A stretch of 64,000 nt of DNA. Source: Saururus chinensis (taxonomy: Eukaryota > Streptophyta > Magnoliopsida > Piperales > Saururaceae). The notes under the pieces were generated by a model. The model searched no databases and was not told where the DNA came from. It worked only from the letters and a program-made list of their open reading frames with translations. Within the stretch, counting starts at the first letter, position 1; each line of letters starts with the position of its first letter. The stretch is taken from NCBI GenBank assembly GCA_035235625.1, contig CP141141.1:10289968-10353967 (forward strand). Reading direction: 5' to 3'. The position numbers and the translations under genes were made by a program. Of this stretch, positions 54,735 to 64,000 are shown in pieces.

Positions 54735-55215
54735 CCGTTGAAGACTCGTTTCCTACTAAATTAAGTATTCTCTACCCAATGGAGCTGTCTGTTCTTCGAG
54801 TTGGAGACCGTATAATGAGGAAACGTCCCAAGACAAGAGGAGGTCATGCCCGTTATCTTCATGCACCGACGAACCTCGTTTTCTCTGTATCTGGCCATCC
54901 CAACTCCGATTTAGTCGGTCCAAGAGGCGTTCTTGACTAAATCGAGTATGTTCTACGTGGTGGAGGGTTCCGTTTTCTGAGTTGGTAATCGTATGAAGAG
55001 GAAATGCCCCAAGACAAGGAGAGGTTCTACCCATACCAACCAACCTTGTTTTCTCTGTTTCTGGCCACCCCCAACTCCGATTTAGTCGATTCAAGAGCCG
55101 TTCTTGACTAAATCGAAGGTGTTCTACGCGATGGTGGGTTCCATTTTCTGAGCTGACAATCTTATAAGGAGGAAATGCCCCGAGATTAAGCAAGACCCTG
55201 CTCGAACACCGAAAC
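54735..55215 (+). repeat. Three tandem ~171-181-bp repeats with hairpins, downstream of the Z promoter
   Basis: actaaat...gtattctctac-like blocks start at about 54755, 54936 and 55107. Units share gaggaaatgccccaagacaag and tttctctgt.tctggcca. Between units cgatttagtc pairs with gactaaatcg (54907-54916 with 54935-54944; 55078-55087 with 55106-55115). They should be part of the leader transcript. Confidence 0.7.
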
Positions 55216-55317
55216 AAGAAAAAGACACCCGAAGTAAGACGGGGTTCTATCCATAGATACCGATACTGTATGGGTTATGATAGAAGTAAGCATTTCTGAT
55301 CTTCCGTACAATATGTT

Positions 55318-55530
55318 CCTATATACTATGCTATGTGCCTATATGCCATGCTATGTGCCTATATGCCATGCTATGTGCCTATATGCCATGCTATGTGCCT
55401 ATACACTATGTCATGTGCCTATATGCCATACTATGTGCCTATATACTATGCTATATGCCTATATGCCATGCTATGCGCCTATATGCCATGATGTGTACTT
55501 CTATGTCGTGATGTGTACTTGTATGCCATG
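55318..55530 (+). repeat. 20-bp minisatellite in the Z LTR
   Basis: About ten units of tatgccatgctatgtgccta, decaying toward tatgccatgatgtgtact at the right. The open frame over it is a by-product of the period. Confidence 0.9.
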
Positions 55531-55538
55531 ATGTGTGT

Positions 55539-55565
55539 TGTCTCGCTCTAGGGTAGAGCGAGACA
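55539..55565. other. Perfect 12-bp stem-loop
   Basis: tgtctcgctcta (55539-55550), loop ggg, tagagcgagaca (55554-55565). Related tctcg/gagcgag words recur at 55580-55690, suggesting further decayed hairpins. Confidence 0.8.
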
Positions 55566-56148
55566 CGTGATGTGTGTGTGTCCGGTCTCGGCTTAGTGAT
55601 AGAGCGAGCCGGGTGATGTGCTCAGTCTCGATTCAGTAATGGAGCAAGATATGTGTATGAGATTTTGATCCCGCTCTGTGGTAGAGCGAGATGTACGATT
55701 CCGTTAACTTATTAACTTCCGCTTGACTCCGATATATGATGAGTGTTTGTATACTCCGATTAAATATTCTGAGATATATATTTTATACGTATGATTTTGT
55801 AATGTTTGTTGTATGTAGTAGTCAGTAGGCAGAACTACGTTCGGATCCGATCGTATTGGAATAATATCCAATACGTACGTAGGCAACCAACGGCAAGGCA
55901 ACGTTGGCCCGATCCAAATCATTATAATAATATGTTTTATTTTGTTTTACACGCGACGAACTATGAAGCTTCGTTGTGTGTACGTGTTCGTTACAACCTA
56001 AGTCTACGTACGAAGAAGCCTTAAAGTTTCGTAGTGCGTAGACGAACGTTGTACCTCTCGCACTCAGACGATGATTCCTGGCTCATGGAAAGAGAAAATT
56101 TTCCTATTAGTGATTTTGTGGGCCTGGCTTGGGTCGGAGCGTTACAAA

Positions 56149-56160
56149 TGGTATCGGAGC
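56149..56160 (+). other. Primer-binding site of the Z element
   Basis: tggtatcggagc two bases after the LTR, one mismatch to the usual plant tggtatcagagc. Confidence 0.85.
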
Positions 56161-57185
56161 ATCAATCTGTCCGCGAGAGTATAATGAGAATTTTGATTTT
56201 TTTTAAATTTCTGCTTTGAATGTGTTGTGATTATCATAAAATAAATTTGAAGTAAATTTCTCTTCTAAGATGTGTTGTCATTAATTTGAATTAAATTTTG
56301 ATTTTTAACCATCGGTTACGAATGTATGATATTAGATTTTAAATTTGAACTTCTGTTCTACACATGTAAGATTGGATTTAATACAAGCTTCAATTTTGAA
56401 TGCTCTATTTGTCATGTGCGACTTTTGATTAATATGGGCTTTAATTTTAAGAATTTGATTTTTTTAAGTGGATTTTGTATTGAAATTTATGTTTGCATAC
56501 CTTGCAATGAATTTGCTTTGATCATAAATCTTATGAATTTTAATCTTAAACAAAAATGATTTGAAAATGTTATTATGAATAAATCGTGCCAAATTGTGAC
56601 ATGTAATTTGTTTTACTTATGAAATGTTAAAATTACATCGAGCTCTAATTTAGATAAATTCTAATTTTATAATTAGAAGTAATTTTTATTTTATTCTACG
56701 TATGTATATATGACCGATGACATGCTTATACTTCATAGACGTCAATTTTAAATTGATTTGAAATTTTTGCTTTGAATATGTTACATCTGATTTAGTATGA
56801 GATTTAGTCGAATTATTATTAGAGATTTTTATCGCCATGTGTTGCATGAGTTTTGATGTAAACATTGATTTAATAGTTTTCATTTTTTTTATTGAAAATT
56901 ATTTATAGTTTAAATCTGAATGTGTTGCATCATGTTTAATTTATTTTATATGAATTTTTCTTTTGAACTTTTTATTTGTATATGTGACATTGAATTGTTA
57001 TGAATTGTGATTTTTATGAATTATAATTTTAATCGTAAGTTATATGAAAATTCTTTCTGAATAATTTGATTTAGAATTAATTTAGAATTCCATTCTGCAT
57101 GTGTTACATTGAATTTCAGACAGATTTTGATTTTTCCAGATTTCAAATTTTCCATTGACAATGAATTGAAATTATTATAATAATA
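56161..57185 (+). other. Z internal region, non-coding
   Basis: Strongly AT-rich, with recurrent gaatgtgttgtgat/tgtgttacattgaattt words at irregular spacing. No gag or pol remnant is visible. It may be a long leader left after deletion of the coding part. Confidence 0.6.
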
Positions 57186-57411
57186 ATTATAATAATATGT
57201 TTTATTTTGTTTTACACGCGATGAACTATGAAGCTTCGTTGTGTGTACGTGTTTGTTACAACCTAAGTCTACGTACGAAGAAGCCTTAAAGTTTCGTAGT
57301 GCGTAGACGAACGTTATACCTCTCGCACTCAGACGATAATTCCTGGCTCAAGGAAAGAGAAAAATTTCCTATTAGTGATTTTGTGGGCCCGGCTTGGGTC
57401 ATAGCGTTACA
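57186..57411 (+). repeat. Truncated 3' LTR of the Z element
   Basis: 226 bp aligned with 55921-56146 without indels and with few substitutions. It keeps the terminal gttaca and the target duplication. Confidence 0.88.
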
Positions 57412-57424
57412 CATAGGCCCCTGA

Positions 57425-60400
57425 TGTAAGATCTCTGACGTAACTTGGTTTACTTTTCATTTTAATTTTGTGAATATGTGTGGTTTTGCTTGTTTGCCGG
57501 TTTGACTTGAATTTGGGGTTAAGGATTATTAATTATGGATTTGATAAGGTTATGTTTCATTTTTAAAAGTTTTAGTGTCAAACTTGATTTGTTCAATTTT
57601 TATGGATTTTATTATAATTTTTCATTAATTAAGGGTGAGGACCTACCGTGGGCCCCGCATCCATGTTGGACATCGTGTGCCCTACTTGACCCTCTAAAAC
57701 TTTTATTAATTTATTTTAGTGGATTTTGGAGTGATTAAATTTATTTTTAGACAATACATAACCCTAATAAGGCGTTTTTAACCTATTCTATAACCCAACA
57801 GTTTGTTTATATAGCCCAAAACCCTTGCTATTTAAAGAAAACCTTAGCCCATTACCGAAATGGGAAAAAATGTGCTAGGAGAAAGGAGGTGCTCTACCCC
57901 CATTTCCCAAAGAAGAAAAATGGATTAAGGATTTCTTGAGGATTAAAGCTTTTTCGTTGATCTAAAGGCTTCATAGAGATAAGAGAGTTTTTCTTTGTGT
58001 GGTATTATCCATTAGAATGTATGATTATAGATTTATGAGGGTTCTTGCTTTATTTGAGCTTTAATGGTGATTATTAAAAATATGTTATTTATGACTATTT
58101 TCTTGTGATTAAGCATGAAAATGATTAGATCTATTATGTTCTAGGGTTGGATTTTGATATTATGAAGTTTTATGGTGATTTTAGAATTTATCTTGAATTT
58201 TAGAATGTTTTTTGTTTGAATTTCAGAAGACAAACCAGGAAAAAGGCAAAAAATGAATTGCGAAGGCTGGTCGAATGGGTTGAACAATTGTTCGAATGGT
58301 CAGTGGTTCGAACGGGGGCTGTTTGGCTATTCGAACGGTCAGGTGGCGTTTAAATGGCAAAATGAAAGATTTTGTAATTTTTGCCATTTTTGTATATTTT
58401 CGGCCATTTCTCGTTCTCTTATGAATCTTATTCCTTTTTATTACAAGGACTCATGATTACGTCTAAATGCTATTGTGATTGCATGAGACTATCACTAAAT
58501 TATGATTTAGCTCAAGCATGATTATGACTATACTTGTTTAGTTTTAGTATGGTATTCTACTTGTTTTAAATCCATGATTGATGACTTCTTCATGATTACT
58601 TGATGATTCCAATAGGTCTTAACCATGACATGAATGTATGTTTGCGCATGTTATATTAATTTTAGGTGAATTATGTTTCACATGTTTTAGTTTAAGTACG
58701 GATATGTTTACACTTGTTTAGGTCTCATGATGTTATACTTGTCTTGAACTCATATTTTAATGTTTCTACACATTTACTCCATGATTTCAGTTGGATAGGA
58801 TTATGATAAAATTGTGGATATTTACATATATAACATTGATTACAATTTGTTCATGTTTTAGTTTAAGTTTGAACACTATCACTTATGTATACTCTTAGAG
58901 ATTTATGATTTTATTTGATACAAATAGACCATGTTTCATGCACATATAGACTAGCTTGAGCATGCTTACTTATGCTTGGACTCATTTAGCATTTGCTCAT
59001 GTATCTACCATATTGCATGCATCATCAAATTGATTTATAAACGAGTTTAATTGTGATTAGCCGTGATTGATTGGGTGAAATTAGATGACATTGGATGTTG
59101 GATTAATTATTTGAAGGCTTATCGAATCAGTTTTGCATCTGAAAGGATGGTTTCATTTTACGTTGCATCGAGAATGTGTTGCCTCCTCGGGTTGAGATGA
59201 GGTTATTGTTATATGAGTTATTTGATAAGTTATCTAGACCCTGAGAATCCTGTTAGTTTGTTAGTGTGCATCGGCTTTCTAAGGGGTATTTTCCCAGCTA
59301 GCGGACTTACCTAAACTACTTAGGCTTTGGCTAGGGTGAGTAGGTAAGCTTAGGCTACGGCTAAGGTGAGTTGTAGGTGCACTTAGGCATTGGATAGGGT
59401 GAGAGGGATTGTTTTTCTCAATTGTGAGACATTTACCATTAATTGTTGTATGTGCATGGGAGAATGCTCATTGACACATGTTGTGTAAGAACAATGAAGC
59501 TTATGTTATACATGTGATTATAACATGGATATGCAGGATGGTGTGTGGTTGATACACTTGATTTGCAGGGTGAATGTTTTATTGAAAAATGATTATGCAT
59601 GATATGAATGTTGAGAATTGATTCATGCAGGATGTGATTGTGATAATGAGATTCATATGTTTACACATGAAGTGTATATGTTGTATGAGTTATGGATGAA
59701 CTCATGATGCATAGGTCGCATGATATGTGTTTATGAAATGTGGCTTATAACATGATATGCAAGTGGTATGATTATGTGTTTATAGAATATATTATATATT
59801 ATGATATGGAGATGACATGATTAGGTGTATATGGAATATATTTGACATGGTGTACATGTGGCATGAGTATATATTTATGGAATGTAAATTATGACATAAT
59901 GTACAAGTGACATGGACATATGCGATTTGTCCCATGATGATTGGGCGTAGTGAATGATTATGTTAATAATGCCTATGATATTATTATGACTTTACTTTCC
60001 ATATTAAAACTCTTGTTGAGCATTGGCTCACCCCTATTTGTTTTATGGTTTTGTTTTGGGGTTACATGTAGTACCATGAAGGTTCTTTAGATGGGCTCTA
60101 CGTTGAGCATGATGATGACCACTATCATTAAGAGAGGGGATTATAGATGCATATTTACGTTAGTTTGTTTCTATGAGATGTTGAGATTATACATTTGACT
60201 CTACTTCACACTTTGTTAGCCATTGTTTGGTTAGCCATTGTGGGCTTGTGTATGTGATGACTAGTTGATATGGGTATGAGTGGACTAATATATTAATTAG
60301 TAGTCCTTTGGTCTACTTGCCTTTGTACAAAGTATTCATGCGCTACTCCATCATGTGTTCACCCAAGGATAGGTTAAGTTTTCCACAATCCAACTCCACT

Positions 60401-60471
60401 TGGTCGCACAGTGGGCGGCTTCCTCCTTCTATTGGATTCTGCTCAAATATTGCGTGTGCTGGGGCATGACA
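57425..60471 (+). mobile_element. Solo LTR, family X
   Basis: 3047 bp from tgtaagatctc to ggggcatgaca. Flanks cctga (57420-57424) and cttga (60472-60476) form a 5-bp duplication with one mismatch. It aligns in reverse with the interrupted LTR at 12455-22262, including the stretch around the TTCGAA motifs and the end region (acccaaggataggttaagtt). No internal region. Confidence 0.85.
58270..58336. repeat. TTCGAA motif cluster in the X LTR
   Basis: Sites at 58271 (tcgaat), 58291 (ttcgaa), 58307 (ttcgaa) and 58330 (ttcgaa), spaced about 20, 16 and 23 bp. The reversed X LTR has the matching cluster at 14287-14366. Confidence 0.6.
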
Positions 60472-61640
60472 CTTGAACCAAAGCTTGAATAAGGTAACCA
60501 ACATTACTATGGTTCATTTATAAAGGTAAAATGATCATTTTATAGCCTCTAGGATTTTTTCGTTTGCTTAAACTTGGTTAGAACACTCTTAAAAGTCTCT
60601 ACAACCAATGGTAAATTTTACAAATTTTTTTGGAAGGTAAAAGTTGTTGAACCATACCCGGTTTAGTACACTTTTTATTTATTTCTTTTTTTAGAACCAA
60701 ACCGGGCTAGACCCAAATCAGGTCTAGCTAAGCTGGACCGGGCCATAATGTGTATAGTAATTCGACCCACGCTTGGATCTGACCTGTGGCATAGGTCTCC
60801 TTCTCCATGCACGACCAAGGCTTCTGTCCTTTGGCTGATGGACAGCCTACCACCACGGCCAGGTGAGGGCCGACTAGACCAAACCGTCATTGCATAATGA
60901 TTCTAGGAGTTCTGATGCCATCGCTGGCCAGTGCAACAAGGCCTCTTCCTAGCTACACTGGATTTCCTTGCTCTGCACGGCCGACACTACTAGCTGCTAG
61001 CAGGTGCAGTAGTCGCCTCAATTGGTTGCAAGGCTAATCGTGGACAGATTGCAATCGAGCAATGATCCCAAGGTGTTGGCCCTGTCACTGGCTAATGGCT
61101 TCCCAGACTTCACCAAGGGCTGAAAGTCCCCTTTTTTTCTCCATTCCTCAAGAGTGAATGACGGAAGGTGGCTCAGTTGTGTCTACTGCCACTTGTTATG
61201 ACTTTCCATCTAAGTCTAAACTAGGCCAGAGATGGCGGAGGAGATTGGGGTCAAAGGTGAGGCTCCTGTTTGAGCTACCATCGACATGGCTTGTGGAGAT
61301 CCTACAGATCAACATGAGTGAAACCTTTTTATTTTATTTTACTTTATTTTACCTAATATTTTTTGTAAAACACGTGTGCTAAGAACAACAAAATTGATAC
61401 AAGGTTAGACATCCTACCTTGCATATCTTCCCTTAAATTTTGTCATATCTCCCTCATACAAACTTCGATTTCCACATTCATATGGAGTTTAAAAGCATTT
61501 TCTATCCACATAGGTTTTAGCCATAAATTCTATCTATTGATGAAGTTATTTAACTGAGAAGGTCGAGGGATCAACACACTATTTTTCACATGTTTAAGTT
61601 TTAAAACCTAGGAAAATCCTAGATATTACACAACATTTTG

Positions 61641-64000
61641 TGTCACGACCCAAATTTTCAAAACCCTTTTCAATAAAGGACACTCGATAAATCACGAGGA
61701 ATTTTTTTTTCTTCAAATCGAATCAATCGACTAAATATCCAAGTCATGATAACTGAGGTTCACATATACGAATATCATATGTACATGTTAAAATTCAAAA
61801 AATATCAAGTTAACCCTCTAAGCATAAATCTGTCATCTATCCAAAAATAAATAACCAAGTAAAGTTGGCTCTCACGCCAATGATTACAATTTCTTACAAA
61901 ATTACAAAAGTAAGAATTTAGTGTAATGTTGTTTTCAATTACCCACCAAGGTCCTGATCTAGCTACATCCTCATCTAAAGAACCTGCAACTAAACAAGAC
62001 TAAACAACAACGAAACATCTCCTCACCTAGGAGGAACATTTCCAAAAGAACAAAAATATTAATTAATATTTTTTAAATCGGGCCAACAACACCCGATGTT
62101 AGTTGCCTATGTACTCATTAGACAACATCTCCAATGTTTCTAACAAGATCGGATCCAGATGTAGTTCTATATAGAAACTACAATATCTCAAGGAGCATAA
62201 CATCATAGGTGCAATGCTTGAGTATTTTAAACCAACCTACATTTTATATAAGTACTTTAATCGTTCTACTTGTTCTAATTAAGCAAACAATATCAAATGA
62301 TTGTATCAATTATCTCTCTAACCATTGTTCGATAATTAATATCCCGTATATAATCCAAAAGATAGATAGACTTATCAAATATCAACCTAAGTGACAAATA
62401 ATATAACCGCTATGGACCATAGTGCAGCCCTAGAATCCACCAAGAAGTTTCATAACCCAACCTAGCCCATAAGGACTTGACTAGAGTGGAAGGGCATGAC
62501 CCACAACTGCACCTAAATAGAAGTGGCAGGAAAAGCCAACCAAGCAGAATGTCAACTAATTCAAATGCATGTACACTAAACGATTCTAAATAAATTGGTA
62601 GTCAGCCTAGCTCACACAGAGCTCCCTCTAACAAGGAGGTGCAACTTCAATGCCAAATCAATAGCTTCTCAATAGAGCAAAGACTTAGAAAAATTATTCT
62701 GAACCCTATCAGTCCCATCTAGACTAGGGTTAAAACTTAAAACTGCCATCAGTTTATTAATGAAGGCAAATCGTTAGGTTAAAGGCCTTGTTCACTCTAT
62801 GAATTAGCCAGGTCCCTCTGAGGGTATTTTAGTCTTTATCTTGATTAGGTGTTCTCATCCAATCCAAAGCTATCTAATCCCTTGATTGATCTTTAATTAA
62901 TATTAAGCTAGTGATAAATTACTATCACAACATCAATAACAAACATCAAAACAATGAACAACATAAATAATAAGACCCACATAAGTCCAAATAGATCATA
63001 TTATCAAGAACTAAACTCAATAATGATATTAAAATTGTCCCCACTCTCGTGCCCTATCCCTCCTTGGGTTAGCTGATTAAACTTTTATGAAAATGGGTTA
63101 TACTGCACCTAAAGGCATTATGGTAAATATCCCACATTGGACATGGTCTTCTCCATTCTCGGGTAAGTCTTTGACATCTCAAGAGATTTCAATATCAAAT
63201 TGGTCCATTAATTCTATTCACGTGAATGCGGGCCAGTCTGCTCACTGGGGTATTTTTATTATTTTGTTTAGGGCTTCCTTGAACCCTAATGGGTCCAAAA
63301 CTAATGTCAAGGGTACTCCTTGACGTTATGGACCCGAGATAATTTTTTTACCATTTAATGGAGTTATAAACCCCTTGAACCAACCTCATTTCATTTAAGG
63401 GAATTACCTTAACCATAGGGGTAAAACAATCAATTACTTATTTACTAGGACTTTTTTCTAGCTTGTTCATTGGTCTATAATTAGGGTATATATACACCTA
63501 TCACTACAATTTTTCTTAATCTTTAAACCCACTCGTAGGACCTTGAACTGGAGCCCGAAATCAAGTAATTGAACTGCAACTCTGTTACAAGGGTAAAATA
63601 GTCATTTTATAAACACTAGGATTTTCCCCTGGCCTAAAGCTTAGTCAGTTCTCTCTCAAGAGACTTTAGGTACAATGGTAATTTTCACATTTTTTTCCAA
63701 TAAGTAAAAGTATATGAACCAGACGCAACTCAATATTTTCCCCATTTTTTTTGAACCGGACCGAGGATTAAATCCCCCAGTCCAGTAGTCATCTCCCTCA
63801 TGGAGACAACAGTAGAAATGGAAGCAGCTACCAGTGGCCTAGGCTTCCTTGACCGTTAGCCAAAGGGGAGGGGATTCCCAGTGAAAGGCAGAGACAGATT
63901 CAATTGCCATTTACGGCTCATGCAGCCAGCTCAACTCCCCCTTGAATCCTCTGTTTTTTGTTTTCCACCGGCGATATGTTGAACAAAATGAAGATCCTAA
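61641..64000 (-). mobile_element. LTR-like repeat, family W, copy 2, running off the window
   Basis: Starts tgtcacgaccc, which on the minus strand is a ...gtgaca LTR end. From 63050 it is colinear with copy 1. Only ten bases (61631-61640) separate it from the right end of copy 1. No reading frame of interest. Confidence 0.55.

Larger units (their letters stand above)
54087..56146 (+). repeat. 5' LTR of the Z element
   Basis: Starts tgtaacgactcg and ends gagcgttaca, inverted termini tgtaacg/cgttaca. It contains in order a CpG-dense block, TATA box, three ~175-bp repeats, a 20-bp minisatellite and a strong hairpin. Confidence 0.9.
54087..57411 (+). mobile_element. LTR retroelement, family Z, internally deleted (TSD CATAG)
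   Basis: A full 2060-bp left LTR (54087-56146), primer site (56149), about 1 kb of AT-rich non-coding internal sequence, and only the last 226 bp of the right LTR (57186-57411). Perfect 5-bp duplication CATAG at 54082-54086 and 57412-57416. The right LTR fragment (57186) begins where both copies read attataataatatg, so the lost part was probably removed by recombination between AT-rich tracts. No gag or pol remains. Confidence 0.88.
53590..61630 (-). mobile_element. LTR-like repeat, family W, copy 1, split by Z and X insertions
   Basis: 53600-54086, 57412-57424 and 60472-60760 join into one sequence colinear with 63050-63770 of copy 2. Matches include ttaattctattcacgtgaatg and a gaacc ... 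aggtaaaat-type continuation. The right end attaca at 61630 reads, on the minus strand, tgtaatatctagg, similar to the LTR starts of families X and Y. The left end is truncated near the cyclin element. Stretches 60770-61630 contain no gene. Confidence 0.55.

Noticed and set aside
55277..55531. Open frame of 84 codons rich in Met, Cys, Pro and His
   Set aside because: It lies wholly on the 20-bp minisatellite of the Z LTR; the open frame is a by-product of the repeat.

Overview
This is plant nuclear DNA, almost certainly from a flowering plant with a repeat-rich genome. It holds long LTR retrotransposons, Tourist, hAT and Mutator type DNA elements, L1 LINEs, and one spliced nuclear gene for a chloroplast protein. 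The species cannot be told from the sequence. By area the window is mainly a graveyard of nested transposable elements. Only one gene looks functional.

Layout. 518-7417 is a degenerate Ty3/gypsy chromovirus with 5-bp-type target duplication and both LTRs. A solo LTR (family S, 2449-3803, duplication ATTAG) splits its protease. 7492-10094 holds Copia-like debris. 10100-22262 is a minus-strand Ty3/gypsy element (family X) with gag, protease, primer site and a 3-kb LTR. A family Y solo LTR (14376-21172) sits in that LTR, and a second Y solo LTR (16325-19635) sits inside the first in opposite orientation. A hAT-type MITE (11609-12298) with a 72-bp minisatellite lies in the X internal region. 24020-26591 is a second S solo LTR, reversed, containing two Tourist MITEs. 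27062-30928 is a Mutator-like element with a DUF1985 fragment and a transposase fragment joined tail to tail.

31208-47376 is the real gene: six exons encoding about 254 residues, with a chloroplast plus probable thylakoid-lumen targeting region and a TPM-type domain. Its second intron is about 14.45 kb. That intron holds a degenerate L1 LINE (minus strand), a third Tourist MITE, an LTR-like segment and a complete but dead chromovirus (41107-46517, minus strand). A truncated LINE starts about 360 bases after the stop codon.

52488-53481 is a terminal-inverted-repeat element carrying an intronless A-type cyclin fragment, which resembles a Pack-type gene capture. 53590-61630 is an older LTR-like repeat (family W) split by a Z retroelement (54087-57411, duplication CATAG) and, 13 bases further on, by an X solo LTR (57425-60471). 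A second W copy starts at 61641 and runs off the window.

The most unusual signals are: paired TTCGAA-centred palindromes about 20-21 bp apart in three otherwise different LTR families; the captured cyclin; the tail-to-tail MULE deletion derivative; the Y-in-Y inverted nest; and the Z LTR, which has a CpG-dense block, transcribed tandem hairpin repeats and a 20-bp minisatellite. Coordinates of degenerate elements are read by eye; splice sites and target duplications were checked base by base.
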